A stretch of 64,000 nucleotides of DNA from Burkholderiaceae bacterium. Its GTDB lineage: Bacteria; Pseudomonadota; Gammaproteobacteria; Burkholderiales; Burkholderiaceae_E. The position numbers and the translations under genes are program-made. Below the pieces are notes generated by a model. The model saw nothing but the letters and a program-made list of their open reading frames with translations, had not been told where the DNA came from and did not search any database. The stretch is taken from assembly GCA_024637155.1 (NCBI GenBank), contig JAGXFR010000037.1:1-64000 (forward strand), read 5' to 3'. Below, piece after piece: positions 20,610 through 32,612 of the stretch; the first letter of the stretch is position 1, and each line of letters starts with the position of its first letter.

Positions 20610-22031
20610 CTAGAACTTCTTGCCGCCCAGCAGCGCCGCGAGTTGGCGCTTGGGCTGGCGCGGGGGAACGGTGCGCGACTCCAGCGCGCCGGTCGTCTTC
20701 GCGTCAGACTGCGCATCCTCGCCTTGGGCGGGAGCGGCACCCGCGGGCTCGTAGGGTCTCGAGAAGAACGGGTCGCTCGACTGGCCCGCGCCCGTTGGCA
20801 ACACGCTGGCGACGCGGCGTGGCGCATGGCGTTCGCGTGCAACGCGCGGCGGGCGATCCACGCGACCCGGCGGCTCGCGCCGCGCGGGCAGGACGACGTC
20901 GAGGCTTTCAACCGGCAGCTTGCGCCGCAGCAGCTTCTCGATCTCGACGAGCAGCCTCTCATCGACCGGACTCATCACCGAGAGCGCGACGCCACTGGCG
21001 CCGGCGCGGCCGGTGCGTCCGATGCGGTGGATGTAATCCTCCGCAGCGTACGGCAGGTCATAGTTGATTACGGCCGGCAATTCGACGATGTCGAGCCCCC
21101 GCGCCGCAACGTCGGTGGCCACCAGCACCCGCGTCTCGCCCTTCTTGAAGGCCTCGAGCGTGGCGAGGCGCTCCTGTTGCGACTTGTCGCCGTGTATTGC
21201 GGCGGCATTGAGCCCATCGAGTTCCAGCTGACGGGCAAGGCGGCCGGCACCGATTTTCGTGTTGCTGAACACGAGCACCTGCGCCAGGTCGCGATCGCGG
21301 ATCAACTGCGCGACGGCCGCCCGCTTCGCCTCGACGCTGGCCACCTTGTACACCGACTGCTCGACATTGTCTGCGGTTGCATTGCGCGCCGCGACTTCGA
21401 TCGTCACCGGATCGTTGAGAAAGGTGCCGGCGAGCTTGCGGATTTCGTTGGCGAAGGTTGCCGAGAACATCAGGTTCTGGCGCTTCACCGGAAGCACGGA
21501 GAGGATGCGCTGGATGTCCGGCAGGAAGCCCATGTCGAGCATCCGGTCCGCCTCGTCGAGGACGAGGATCTCGGCCTGAGACAGGTTCACGGTCTTCTGC
21601 CCCAGGTGATCGAGCAGCCGGCCCGGCGTTGCGATCAGCACCTCGCAGCCCTTGCGCAGCGCGAGGTACTGCGGAGCGATGTCGACCCCGCCGTAGACCA
21701 CCGCGGCGCGCAGCCCGGTGTGCTTGGCGTACTCGCGGAAGTTCACGTAGATCTGGTCCGCCAGTTCCCGCGTGGGCGCGAGCACCAGCGCGCGGACCGG
21801 GTGACGCGCCGGCGAGGCACTGGTGTTGGCCATCGGCATCAGGCGCTGGAGGATCGGGAGTGCGAAGCCGGCGGTCTTGCCGGTGCCGGTCTGGGCTGCG
21901 CCCATCACGTCGCGCCCCTGCATCACCACGGGGATCGCCTCCGCCTGAATCGGCGTCGGCTCCCGATAACCCATCTCCGAGACGGCGCGCAGGATTGGTT
22001 CCGCGAGCCCGTAGTCTGAAAAAGCTGTCAA
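20610..22031 (-). CDS. rhlE: DEAD-box ATP-dependent RNA helicase
   Basis: RNA helicase acting in ribosome assembly and mRNA decay. Motifs in order are Q-motif PTPIQAEAIP, Walker A AQTGTGKT, PTRELADQ, DEAD as VLDEADRMLDMGF, SAT as MFSATF, and HRIGRTGR. The C-terminal tail of about 100 residues is basic and low in complexity, ending QLAALLGGKKF as in RhlE. The conserved N-terminus (TAFSDYGLAEPIL) is directly preceded by a TTG at 22031, with AAGAGGA about 11 bases upstream. An ATG at 22112 gives 27 extra unconserved residues. Start choice is moderate. Confidence 0.9.
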   Translation of the reverse strand: MTAFSDYGLAEPILRAVSEMGYREPTPIQAEAIPVVMQGRDVMGAAQTGTGKTAGFALPILQRLMPMANTSASPARHPVRALVLAPTRELADQIYVNFREYAKHTGLRAAVVYGGVDIAPQYLALRKGCEVLIATPGRLLDHLGQKTVNLSQAEILVLDEADRMLDMGFLPDIQRILSVLPVKRQNLMFSATFANEIRKLAGTFLNDPVTIEVAARNATADNVEQSVYKVASVEAKRAAVAQLIRDRDLAQVLVFSNTKIGAGRLARQLELDGLNAAAIHGDKSQQERLATLEAFKKGETRVLVATDVAARGLDIVELPAVINYDLPYAAEDYIHRIGRTGRAGASGVALSVMSPVDERLLVEIEKLLRRKLPVESLDVVLPARREPPGRVDRPPRVARERHAPRRVASVLPTGAGQSSDPFFSRPYEPAGAAPAQGEDAQSDAKTTGALESRTVPPRQPKRQLAALLGGKKF

Positions 22032-22159
22032 GTTGTGTGATCGTCCTCTTGTTGCGATCCCCTGCGCAGTGCGCCGAGGCTCGAATTGTGCGCTCTCGCG
22101 CCGGCAATGCAACCGAATATGCGGCGGGCCGTTGCGCGCGGGTCACGCCCGTACAGCGT

Positions 22160-22238
22160 TGGTGGGCCCCCCGGGAGTCGAACCCGGCACCGACGGATTA
22201 TGAGTCCGCTGCTCTAACCAAGCATGAGCTAGAGGCCC
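22160..22238 (-). tRNA. tRNA-Ile2 (anticodon CAU, AUA-decoding after lysidine modification)
   Basis: Folds as a full cloverleaf: acceptor GGGCCTC with GGGGCCC, discriminator A and encoded CCA (22160-22162). The anticodon stem is GCGGA/TCCGT, with loop CTCATAA giving anticodon CAT (22200-22202). The T arm is CCGGGTTCGACTCCCGG. The CAU anticodon with this body matches the isoleucine tRNA of the ileX type and not Met. It lies only 12 bases after the rpoD stop on the same strand, mirroring the rpoD-ileX neighbourhood in enterobacteria, and may be released from the rpoD transcript. Confidence 0.93.
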
Positions 22239-22250
22239 TGCGGGAAGCCT

Positions 22251-24974
<2,724 letters not shown>

Positions 24975-25121
24975 GAGTGCTCCTCTCTTCAGTTGCCGCG
25001 TCGATCCCTGCGGCGAATGCCTCGTACCGGGTCGAAACGAGCGGCGCGGCACAACGCCGGTTGACCTACGCTTGAGACTGGCGGGCGCGCCGTACAGTAC
25101 TTGGGGTAACCTGCTAGTTTA

Positions 25122-26909
25122 TCAAGACCGCCGCCGAAGCGCCACCAATTCCTGATATCGGGACCGATCCGCTTCCGAATCGATGCCGCCGGCGACGAGT
25201 TCATCGATCGCCTCGCGGATCAGGCGGTCGCGCAACTGCGCAAGCGCACCGTCGAACTCGGTCTGCAGTTCGGCAGGCGCAAATTCCGACAGTCCGTCCC
25301 AGTCGCGCGCGACGTCGCCCGCGACCAGATCCACCTCCTCGGGCCAGGCACCCCGCAGGGCTTCGCAGGCGAGCGCAAGCGACGCGCCCTGCGGCAACGC
25401 CGCGACGGCGTCGAACCACGCGAGCAGGCGATCAGGCAGCCAGTCGCGCTCGAGTGACGCGTCCGTCACGAGCCGGGGCCGCAACGCGGTGAGCACGCGC
25501 ACGCGCCGCTCCAGGCTCGGCAGCCCGGCACCCATGCGCGACAAGCGTGTCGCGGGCCGCGCGCCGCTCGTTGGCGCGGCTGCATTCGGGCCAGACGCCC
25601 GAGTTCCGCGCTCCTGCTGCGCCGCGCCGGCCAGGTATCGTTCCATTTCGGTCACCGAGATCCTCGCCAGCTCGGCGATGCGGTGCGTGAGCTGCAGGAG
25701 CAGTCCCGGGGCGGGCAACTGCGCCAACAGGGGCTGAGCCAGCGCCTGCAGCCGGGCGCGGCCCTCGGCCGTGGCCAGATCCACCCTGGCGGTCAGCGCG
25801 CCGATGAGGAATTCCGAGAGCGGCGTCGCGGCGGCCAGCGCTGCCTGCATCCCCTCGCTGCCGGCTTCTCGCACGAAACTGTCGGGATCATGCCCGTCGG
25901 GCAGGAACAGGAACTCGATTTCCTTGGTATCCGAGGCCTGGGGCAGGCTGGCCTCGAGCGCGCGCCATGCCGCCTTGCGCCCGGCGGCGTCGCCGTCGAA
26001 GGAGAACACGACCCGATCGACGAGCCGCAGCAGCTTGCGCACATGGTCCGGCGTGGTGGCCGTGCCGAGGGTGGCAACTGCGTTGCCGACGCCGTGCTGG
26101 GCGAGCATCACGACGTCCATGTAGCCCTCGACAACGACCGCAAAACCCTGCTTCCTCAGTTCGTCGCGCGCCTCGAACAAACCATACAGTTCGCGCCCCT
26201 TCGAGAATACGGGGGTCTCGGGCGAATTCAGGTACTTCGGTTCGCCCGGCCCGAGCACGCGGCCACCAAAGCCGATGGTCTTGCCGCGCGGATTGCGGAT
26301 CGGGAACATCACCCGGTCGCGAAACCGGTCGTAACGCTTGCGCTTGCCTCCCGGCGATTCCGGATCGCCGTCGATCACCAGTCCGGCCGTCACGAGTTCG
26401 GCGCATTCGTAATCGGGCACGGCCGCCTGCAGCGAGCGCCAGGCCTCGGGAGCGTAGCCGATGCCATAGAGCGCGGCGGTCTCCCCGGTGAGTCCGCGCC
26501 CGCGCAGATAGGCGATCGCGCGTTCCGAATCCCGCAGCCGGCTGCGGTAGAACTTCTCCGCCGCGGCGAGCGTCTCGAGCAGATCCGGAGCCGCGCGGGA
26601 CGGCTCGCCGCGACCCGCCGTCTGCGGGACGCTCAACCCGACCGATTCGGCGAGATCGCCAATCGCCTCGACGTAGGAAAGGCCGGCTTGCTCCATCACG
26701 AAGCCGATCGCCGAACCATGCGCGCCGCAGCCGAAGCAGTGGTAGAACTGCTTGGTCGGGCTGACGGTGAAGGAGGCGCTCTTTTCCGCGTGGAACGGGC
26801 ACAGCCCCTGATAGTTGGCGCCCGCCTTGCGCAAGGGCACGCTGCGGCCCACGACCTCGACGATATCGAGCCGCGCGAGCAGTTCCTGGATGAACTCGTG
26901 CGGAATCAC
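25122..26909 (-). CDS. dnaG: DNA primase
   Basis: Makes the RNA primers for DNA replication. The 595-residue product has the N-terminal zinc-binding domain CPFHAEKSASFTVSP followed by FYHCFGCGAHG. The TOPRIM core has VVVEGYMDVVMLAQHG and VVFSFDGDAAGRKAAWRALE. A C-terminal helicase-binding region of about 160 residues follows. Length is normal. It lies ten bases after yqeY and 147 bases before rpoD, the classical macromolecular-synthesis arrangement. Confidence 0.96.
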   Translation of the reverse strand: MIPHEFIQELLARLDIVEVVGRSVPLRKAGANYQGLCPFHAEKSASFTVSPTKQFYHCFGCGAHGSAIGFVMEQAGLSYVEAIGDLAESVGLSVPQTAGRGEPSRAAPDLLETLAAAEKFYRSRLRDSERAIAYLRGRGLTGETAALYGIGYAPEAWRSLQAAVPDYECAELVTAGLVIDGDPESPGGKRKRYDRFRDRVMFPIRNPRGKTIGFGGRVLGPGEPKYLNSPETPVFSKGRELYGLFEARDELRKQGFAVVVEGYMDVVMLAQHGVGNAVATLGTATTPDHVRKLLRLVDRVVFSFDGDAAGRKAAWRALEASLPQASDTKEIEFLFLPDGHDPDSFVREAGSEGMQAALAAATPLSEFLIGALTARVDLATAEGRARLQALAQPLLAQLPAPGLLLQLTHRIAELARISVTEMERYLAGAAQQERGTRASGPNAAAPTSGARPATRLSRMGAGLPSLERRVRVLTALRPRLVTDASLERDWLPDRLLAWFDAVAALPQGASLALACEALRGAWPEEVDLVAGDVARDWDGLSEFAPAELQTEFDGALAQLRDRLIREAIDELVAGGIDSEADRSRYQELVALRRRS

Positions 26910-26919
26910 CGCGGCGCGG

Positions 26920-27363
26920 CTAGCGGGAAAGCTTCGAGCGAACCTGCCCCGAGACTGCCGACAGGTCGGCGCGTCCGGCCAGCTTCCCCTTGAGCAGGGC
27001 CATCACCTTGCCCATGTCCTGCGGCGAGCTGGCGCCGCACGCCCCGATCGCCGCCTCAATCTCGGCGTTCACCTCGGCGGCGCTTGCCTGCTGCGGCAGA
27101 TAGACCGAGAGTACGTCGATTTCGGCGCGCTCCTTTTCGACCAGATCGGCGCGGCCGCCCTTGTCGAACTGCGCGATCGATTCGCGACGCTGCTTGATCA
27201 ACCGGTCGAGCACCGCGATCACCTGCGCGTCGTCGAGCACGATGCGTTCGTCGACTTCTTTCTGCTGGATCGCGGCGAGCAGCATGCGGATCGGCGACAG
27301 GCGGCCGGCATCCCGGGCGCGCATCGCGGCCTTCATATCCTCGGCAATTCGCTCCTTGAGCAT
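26920..27363 (-). CDS. yqeY: GatB/YqeY domain protein
   Basis: Small protein related to the C-terminal tRNA-binding domain of GatB, widely placed between rpsU and dnaG. The 147-residue product starts LKERIAEDMKAAMRARD and ends with the conserved QDMGKVMALLKGKLAGRADLS region. The ATG at 27363 has GGGAGGT at good spacing; the longer reading adds ten residues. It may influence aminoacyl-tRNA amidation, but no function is firmly assigned to this family. Confidence 0.92.
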   Translation of the reverse strand: MLKERIAEDMKAAMRARDAGRLSPIRMLLAAIQQKEVDERIVLDDAQVIAVLDRLIKQRRESIAQFDKGGRADLVEKERAEIDVLSVYLPQQASAAEVNAEIEAAIGACGASSPQDMGKVMALLKGKLAGRADLSAVSGQVRSKLSR

Positions 27364-27431
27364 CACGCGACCTCCCGGGTCAGCAAACGCCACTTCCCTC
27401 GAGGGGAACGGCAGGAAGGGGCGGATTGGAA

Positions 27432-27457
27432 CAAAAAGCCCGCTGAAGCGGGCTTTC
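27432..27457 (-). terminator. intrinsic terminator after rpsU
   Basis: On the minus strand AAAGCCCGC, loop TTCA, GCGGGCTTT form a 9-bp stem followed by more T residues, seven bases past the rpsU stop. It probably attenuates transcription between rpsU and yqeY-dnaG-rpoD, which allows far more S21 than primase or sigma, as known for this operon type. Confidence 0.85.
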
Positions 27458-27463
27458 TGCGGA

Positions 27464-27676
27464 TCAGTACATCTTCTTGGGAAGCATCTGGCTGCGCAGA
27501 CGCTTGAAGTGCCGCTTGACCGCGGCCGCTTTCTTGCGCTTGCGCTCGGCGGTCGGCTTCTCGTAGAACTCGCGCGCGCGCAGCTCGGTCAGCAAGCCCG
27601 CTTTCTCGATGGTTCGCTTGAAACGACGCAGCGCCACATCGAACGGCTCATTCTCTTTCAGTCGGACGGTCGCCAT
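27464..27676 (-). CDS. rpsU: 30S ribosomal protein S21
   Basis: The 70-residue basic product has the S21 core [18 protein letters not shown] and the Lys/Arg-rich end [14 protein letters not shown], with normal length. It is preceded by a very strong Shine-Dalgarno run AAGGGGGTGA seven bases before the ATG. A good sigma-70 promoter lies about 32 bases upstream of the start codon and a terminator directly follows. It leads the rpsU-yqeY-dnaG-rpoD cluster and diverges from tsaD, as in many proteobacteria. Confidence 0.97.
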   Translation of the reverse strand: MATVRLKENEPFDVALRRFKRTIEKAGLLTELRAREFYEKPTAERKRKKAAAVKRHFKRLRSQMLPKKMY

Positions 27677-27707
27677 TAAAAAATCACCCCCTTTCGCATA
27701 GCCCTCC

Positions 27708-27736
27708 ATTCTAGCAGCATGAATCAGTGCTCGCAA
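27708..27736 (-). promoter_or_regulatory. rpsU: sigma-70 promoter for rpsU
   Basis: On the minus strand: -35 TTGCGA (27731-27736), exact 17-base spacer, extended TGC and -10 TAGAAT (27708-27713). The predicted start gives a leader of about 25 bases carrying the strong ribosome site. Confidence 0.7.
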
Positions 27737-27805
27737 CGCCCAAGAAGACGCCCAAGAAGACGGGCCACAGAGCACCCGGTTGCCGGCCCGGTACACTGTC
27801 GCCCC

Positions 27806-28843
27806 ATGATTGTGCTTGGAATCGAGACTTCCTGCGACGAGACCGGCGTCGCGCTCTACTGCACCGAGCGCGGGCTCCTGGCGCAGGCACTGCATTCGCA
27901 AATCGCGATGCACGAGCATTTCGGCGGGGTCGTGCCCGAACTCGCGTCGCGCGACCACGTCCGGCGCGTGCTGCCGCTCACCGAGCAGGTGCTCGCGCAG
28001 GCGGGTTGCACGCTCGACGCCCTCGACGCCGTTGCCTATACGGCCGGGCCAGGCCTGGTCGGGGCCCTGCTCGTGGGCGCGGCCACCGCCGCGGCCCTCG
28101 CCCGCTCGCTCGACATCCCAGCCATCGGGGTCCACCACCTCGAGGGACACCTGCTCTCGCCGCTGCTCTCGAGCGACCCGCCGGCGTTCCCCTTCGTGGC
28201 GCTGCTCGTTTCGGGCGGGCACACGCAGTTGCTCGAAGTTGCAGGGGTGGGCAGCTACCGGCTGCTCGGCGAGACGCTCGACGATGCGGCGGGGGAAGCG
28301 TTCGACAAGAGCGCGAAGCTCCTCGAGCTGGGTTATCCGGGCGGACCGGCGATCGCGGCGCTGGCGGCGCAGGGTCGGCCCGGGCGCTTCTCGCTGCCCC
28401 GGCCGATGCTGCACTCGGGCGAACTGGACTTCAGCTTTAGCGGCCTGAAGACGGCCGTCCTGATCGCCGCGCGCGCGGGCCTGCCCGACGAAGCCGCGCG
28501 CGCCGACCTCGCCTGGGAAGTCCAGGAGGCGATCACCGAGGTGCTGGCGGCGAAGGCCGTTGCCGCCGTTGCGCGCACCGGCGCGAACCGGCTCGTCGTG
28601 GCCGGCGGGGTCAGCGCGAACCGGCGGCTGCGCGAGCGCCTCGAGCAGGCGCGCGCGCGCGACGGATTCGCCGTGCATTTCCCGGAACTGGAGCTGTGCA
28701 CGGACAACGGGGCGATGATCGCGCTGGTCGGCGCACTGCGCCTCTCCGGGGCGATGCAGGGGGCGACCCCGGTGCGCTCTTTCGAAGTCCGACCCCGCTG
28801 GCCGCTGGCTGAACTCGCGGCCGTAGGCACCGGCGCGACCTAG
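27806..28843 (+). CDS. tsaD: tRNA N6-threonylcarbamoyladenosine synthase subunit
   Basis: Catalytic subunit that transfers threonylcarbamoyl to A37 of ANN-decoding tRNAs, acting with TsaB and TsaE (tsaE is at 34.7 kb). The 345-residue ASKHA protein starts [17 protein letters not shown]. It has the metal-binding HMEGH-type motif as [11 protein letters not shown] and the phosphate loops GGHTQLLEV and [14 protein letters not shown]. The ATG at 27806 precedes the conserved strand; upstream in-frame codons are not conserved. Its last bases overlap the convergent ROK gene by four. Confidence 0.96.
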   Translation: MIVLGIETSCDETGVALYCTERGLLAQALHSQIAMHEHFGGVVPELASRDHVRRVLPLTEQVLAQAGCTLDALDAVAYTAGPGLVGALLVGAATAAALARSLDIPAIGVHHLEGHLLSPLLSSDPPAFPFVALLVSGGHTQLLEVAGVGSYRLLGETLDDAAGEAFDKSAKLLELGYPGGPAIAALAAQGRPGRFSLPRPMLHSGELDFSFSGLKTAVLIAARAGLPDEAARADLAWEVQEAITEVLAAKAVAAVARTGANRLVVAGGVSANRRLRERLEQARARDGFAVHFPELELCTDNGAMIALVGALRLSGAMQGATPVRSFEVRPRWPLAELAAVGTGAT

Positions 28844-29787
28844 CCGCGGGTCCCCGCTGCCGCGGGCGACCCCGGGTCTGTCGGCAGCGGCCACAGCCAC
28901 GCCGCCCCGCGCACCCCCGACGAATCGCCGTGGACACTGCGGCACAACCGGGTATCCACCCGATCCGAGAACACGTGCGCGCCCCAGTGCGCCGGCACCT
29001 CCCGGCAGAGTTCGTCGATGTTGGACAGTCCGCCCGCGAGCACGATCACGTCCGGGTCAAGCACGTTGATCACGGTCGCGAGCGCGCGCGCCAGACGCTC
29101 GACGTAGCGCTCGAGGCTCTGCGCTGCGACGGGATCACCTGCGCGGGCAGCGGCGGCGATCTCCTCGGGCGTTCCCTGCGCCCCGCCGCGACGCCGATGG
29201 TCGGCAACGAATCCGGGGCCCGAGAGCCAGGTCTCGACGCAGCTGCTCCGGCCGCAGTAGCAGCGCGGGCCGGGAAGTTCATCGGAGCGCGGCGCGGGGA
29301 GCGGATTGTGTCCCCATTCGCCGGCGATCGCGTTGGCGCCCACCAGCACGCGCCCGTGGACGGCAAGTCCGCCGCCGACTCCGGTTCCGAGGATCACCGC
29401 AAAGACCGTGGCGAAGCCCGCACCGGCGCCGTCGGCTGCTTCCGACATCGCCAGGCAGTTGGCGTCGTTGGCGACGCGCACCGGGCGCGCCAACGCCTGC
29501 TCGAGGTCGCGACGCAGCGCGCGCCCGTTGAGGCTGGTGGAATTGGCGTTCTTGATCCGCTGGTTCACCACCGACTCGGCGCCCGGAATCCCGACACCGA
29601 CCGAACCGCGCGCCCCGAGGTCCCGCTCGGCATCGTGGACCAGCGCCGCGATCGCGGCCACCGTCGCAGGATAGTCGTCCAGCGGGGTGGCCACGCGCCG
29701 GCGCAGACGCTCGGAACCGTCCGCAGCGAGCGCAACGATCTCGATCTTCGTGCCGCCCAGGTCAACGCCGATGCGCACCGCCTTCAC
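28840..29787 (-). CDS. ROK family sugar kinase
   Basis: Cytosolic ATP-dependent hexose kinase of the ROK family (glucokinase, fructokinase, N-acetylglucosamine or N-acetylmannosamine kinase). The 315-residue product has the ATP motif [15 protein letters not shown]. The substrate and zinc region is seen as [23 protein letters not shown] and the ligands [21 protein letters not shown] at 29787 gives the shortest conserved product. Fructokinase or GlcNAc kinase is most likely by resemblance, but the sugar is not fixed. Confidence 0.87.
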   Translation of the reverse strand: MKAVRIGVDLGGTKIEIVALAADGSERLRRRVATPLDDYPATVAAIAALVHDAERDLGARGSVGVGIPGAESVVNQRIKNANSTSLNGRALRRDLEQALARPVRVANDANCLAMSEAADGAGAGFATVFAVILGTGVGGGLAVHGRVLVGANAIAGEWGHNPLPAPRSDELPGPRCYCGRSSCVETWLSGPGFVADHRRRGGAQGTPEEIAAAARAGDPVAAQSLERYVERLARALATVINVLDPDVIVLAGGLSNIDELCREVPAHWGAHVFSDRVDTRLCRSVHGDSSGVRGAAWLWPLPTDPGSPAAAGTRG

Positions 29788-29816
29788 CCCGCGCCGTGAT
29801 CGCGCGCCGCGACGCC

Positions 29817-30431
29817 TCAGTGCCGCGCGCCACCGATGCGCTTCTCCTTGCCCGCCATCAAGCGCCCGACATTCTCCCAGTGCCGGTACAGCAGCAGGAT
29901 GCTGATCGTGAGCACCCCGAACGCCCTGGCGTCGAACCCGAAGAGAAACATGTAGAAGAAGGGCGCGAACCCCGCCGCGACCAGCGACGCGAGCGAGGAG
30001 ATGCGGAAGAAGTACGCGATGATCACCCAGGTGAGCACGGTGGCGAATCCCAGCCACAGGTTGAATGCAAGGAGCACGCCGGCCGCAGTGGCCACGCCCT
30101 TGCCTCCCTTGAAACCGTGGTACAGCGGGTAGAGGTGTCCGAGGAAGACGGCGATCCCCACCAGCGCGATCGTGGCATCGCCAAATCCGAAGCGCGCCGC
30201 GTAGTACAGCGCGAGCGCAACCGCGAGCCAGCCCTTCGCGCCGTCCCCCAGCAGGGTGAGCGCGGCCGCGGTCTTGTTTCCGGTGCGCAGCACGTTGGTC
30301 GCGCCCGGGTTTTTCGAACCGTAGGTGCGCGGGTCCGCCATACCGAATGCCCGGCTGATCACCACCGCGAACGAAACCGAACCCAACAGGTAGGCGAGCG
30401 CGATCGCCACCAGGCTGAACAGCGTTTCCAT
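29817..30431 (-). CDS. plsY: glycerol-3-phosphate acyltransferase, acyl-phosphate type
   Basis: Integral membrane enzyme placing the first acyl chain on glycerol-3-phosphate from acyl-phosphate. The 204-residue product has about five to seven hydrophobic helices. Conserved elements are [17 protein letters not shown], the catalytic [15 protein letters not shown], and [20 protein letters not shown]. The ATG at 30431 is preceded by GGGAGAG. It is 14 bases downstream of ybaK on the same strand. Confidence 0.95.
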   Translation of the reverse strand: METLFSLVAIALAYLLGSVSFAVVISRAFGMADPRTYGSKNPGATNVLRTGNKTAAALTLLGDGAKGWLAVALALYYAARFGFGDATIALVGIAVFLGHLYPLYHGFKGGKGVATAAGVLLAFNLWLGFATVLTWVIIAYFFRISSLASLVAAGFAPFFYMFLFGFDARAFGVLTISILLLYRHWENVGRLMAGKEKRIGGARH

Positions 30432-30445
30432 TCGTCTCTCCCGGG

Positions 30446-30934
30446 TCAATCCCTGAGCGCGCAGTGTACCGGCTGCGCGCCCAGCAGGTCGATGAAGCGA
30501 TGCGGCGCGATGCTCAAAAGGTACCCGCGCCGACCTCCGTTGACGTAAATCTCCTCGAGTTCCAGGATTCCCGCCTCGACGTAAACGGGCAGCGGCTTGC
30601 GCATCCCGAAGGGCGAGGTTCCCCCGACCTGGTAGCCGGTGTGGCGCTGCGCGACATCGGGGCGGCACGCTTCGATCGCCTTGCGCGCAGTCTGACGCGC
30701 GAGATTCTTCGTCGACACCTTGCAGTCGCCGTGCATCAGCACCACCAGCGGCTGGCGCGCCTCATCCTGCATCACCAGGGTCTTGACGACCGCATGCTCG
30801 TCGAGCCCGAGCTGGCGCGCCGATTCGGCCGTGCCCCCGTGCTCGATCCAGGCGTAGACGTGTTCCCCGAAGGGAACGTTGCTGCGCCGCAGGAACTGCG
30901 TCGCCGGTGTTTCCGAAACCCCGCGCCCCATCAT
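30446..30934 (-). CDS. ybaK: Cys-tRNA(Pro)/Cys-tRNA(Cys) deacylase family protein
   Basis: Trans-editing protein of the YbaK/EbsC family that clears misacylated aminoacyl-tRNA. The 162-residue product shows [15 protein letters not shown] and [21 protein letters not shown], typical of the family. Its ATG overlaps the xerD stop as ATGA at 30931-30934, so it is translationally coupled to xerD. A second ATG is three bases on. Confidence 0.9.
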   Translation of the reverse strand: MMGRGVSETPATQFLRRSNVPFGEHVYAWIEHGGTAESARQLGLDEHAVVKTLVMQDEARQPLVVLMHGDCKVSTKNLARQTARKAIEACRPDVAQRHTGYQVGGTSPFGMRKPLPVYVEAGILELEEIYVNGGRRGYLLSIAPHRFIDLLGAQPVHCALRD

Positions 30935-31782
30935 CCCCTCGGGTGGTGTTCGGCGTGCAGCGTCTTGAGGCGCGCGCTCGCAATGTGCGTGTAGATCTGG
31001 GTGGTCGAGATGTCCGCGTGGCCGAGCAGCAGCTGGACCACGCGCAGGTCGGCGCCATGGTTGAGCAGGTGCGTGGCAAAGGCGTGGCGCAGCGTGTGCG
31101 GCGACAGCGGCGCCTCGATCCCGGCGAGGCGCGCATAGCGCTTGACCAGCGTCCAGAACATCTGGCGCGTCATCGCGTCGCCGCGACGCGTGACGAAGAG
31201 CGCGTCGCAGCTGCGCCGCGCGAGCAGCGCCGGGCGCGCGCTGGCGAGATAGCGCGTGATCCAGTCCTGCGCCTCCGCACCCAGGGGCACGAGGCGCTCC
31301 TTGTTGCCCTTGCCGATCGCGCGCACCACCCCCTCGTTCAAGCCCACCTCGACGGTGCGCAGCCCGACCAGTTCCGAGACGCGCAAGCCCGTCGCGTAAA
31401 GCGTTTCCAGCATGGCCCGATCGCGCAGCCCGAGTTCGGCGTCGGTGTCGGGGGCCGCAAGCAGCGCTTCGACCTGGCGCTCCGAGAGCGTCTTGGGAAA
31501 ACGGGGCGGCTGGCGCGCCGAGCGCACGTGCAGCGTCGGATCCGTCTCGCGCAGTTGCTGGCGCACAAGGTAGCGAAAGAAGCGCCGAAACACGGTGAGT
31601 CGGCGGTTTGCGCTCGTCGCCCGCGAGGACGGGTGACGCGCCGTCATGTACGCGTGCAAATCCACCGTCTCCACCGCGCCGAGCAGGATACCGCGTTGCT
31701 CGTGGAACCAGCGCGCGCCGGCCTCGAGATCGCGCCGGTACGCGAGCAGCGTGTTGCGGGCGAGGCCGTCCTCGAGCCACAA
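30931..31782 (-). CDS. xerD: site-specific tyrosine recombinase XerD
   Basis: Acts with XerC at dif to resolve chromosome dimers. It has a SAM-like N-terminal domain and a catalytic domain with Arg in ATGLRVSELVGL, HTLRHAFATHLL, LGHADISTTQIYTH, and the nucleophile Tyr. The only ordinary start in frame is a TTG at 31782, which begins inside the conserved first helix (WLEDGLARNTLLAYRRDLEA). Codons for the expected upstream residues IEQFCEAL are present, with GGAGGA at 31855-31860. Between that site and the TTG there is no ATG, GTG or other TTG. The true N-terminus probably lies upstream of the TTG, within about 25 codons. Confidence 0.9.
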   Translation of the reverse strand: MWLEDGLARNTLLAYRRDLEAGARWFHEQRGILLGAVETVDLHAYMTARHPSSRATSANRRLTVFRRFFRYLVRQQLRETDPTLHVRSARQPPRFPKTLSERQVEALLAAPDTDAELGLRDRAMLETLYATGLRVSELVGLRTVEVGLNEGVVRAIGKGNKERLVPLGAEAQDWITRYLASARPALLARRSCDALFVTRRGDAMTRQMFWTLVKRYARLAGIEAPLSPHTLRHAFATHLLNHGADLRVVQLLLGHADISTTQIYTHIASARLKTLHAEHHPRG

Positions 31783-31912
31783 CGCCTCGCAAAACTGCTC
31801 GATGCGCCGCGCGTCCTCGGGGTCGACCCCGTGGCCTTCCGTAGTCGTGCTCCGTCCTCCGTTGCGCCGCTCGCCGTGCGCGCGTTCGCGGTCCGGATCC
31901 GGCGCGTCGCGC

Positions 31913-32482
31913 TCAAGCGCCGATCAGGCCCTTCTTCATGTCGCCATCGGCGGGACTCTCGCCGATGAAGATGCGCAGCACCGCCGTGTAGAAATCCTCG
32001 CCGGCGATCGGCTGTCCCTTCGGCTGCCCGTTGAGCGAGATGCGTGTGCCCCCATCGACGAGCTCGATGTCGACGGTATCGCCCTTCTTTGCGACACCGA
32101 CCGCGTTCATGGTCGCGGTGAGCTGTTCGATCTGCGGCTTCATCGCCGCGAGCTGTGCCTCGGTATGGTTCTTCTCGATTCCGTCGGTGAACGCCTTGGT
32201 CATGCGCTCGGCCGAGAGTTCCATCAGCATCTTCATCGAGAGGCGCCGCGGCCCCTTCTGGGCGAGCAGCGCGGCGGGCGTGCGCGCCTTCTCCGGAACG
32301 TACAACCCGGCCACATATGCCTTGATGAAGAACATCGAGCGCAGCCCGAGCCCGTTGAGCTGCAGCGTCTTGCCGCCGACCACCGCGCTCTCGTCGAACT
32401 TCACGCCCGCGAGTTCGGTCGCGTGCACCGGGGTCGCGGCCACCACCAATGCGGCCAGTGCCGCGGCGAAAAGCTGTTTCAT
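31913..32482 (-). CDS. exported chalcone isomerase-like protein
   Basis: Bacterial member of the chalcone-isomerase-like fold. The 189-residue product has a signal peptide (KQLFAAALAALVVAATPVHA), so it is likely periplasmic. The core ELAGVKFDESAVVGGKTLQLNGLG then FIKAYVAGLYVPE and a late FIGESPADGDMKKGLIG match the family. The start MKQLF at 32482 is chosen because the signal follows at once. No flavonoid pathway is nearby; relatives are thought to bind fatty acids or other small lipids, so function is open. Confidence 0.82.
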   Translation of the reverse strand: MKQLFAAALAALVVAATPVHATELAGVKFDESAVVGGKTLQLNGLGLRSMFFIKAYVAGLYVPEKARTPAALLAQKGPRRLSMKMLMELSAERMTKAFTDGIEKNHTEAQLAAMKPQIEQLTATMNAVGVAKKGDTVDIELVDGGTRISLNGQPKGQPIAGEDFYTAVLRIFIGESPADGDMKKGLIGA

Positions 32483-32612
32483 TTCCGTTCTCCGTCCCGC
32501 CATCGTTGCGCCAGGGTTCCGCCGGCGCGCGGCCTTGTGACCGCACTATAGCGGGAAATACGCGCCGCCGTCGGTGCGTGCTCCGCTACACTTCGGGGGC
32601 AATTCGACCGCC

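Noticed and set aside
27739-27762. Two tandem copies of CCCAAGAAGACG upstream of rpsU and tsaD
   Set aside because: They lie just upstream of the -35 of the rpsU promoter and could bind a regulator, but a single 12-bp duplication is too little to claim a site.
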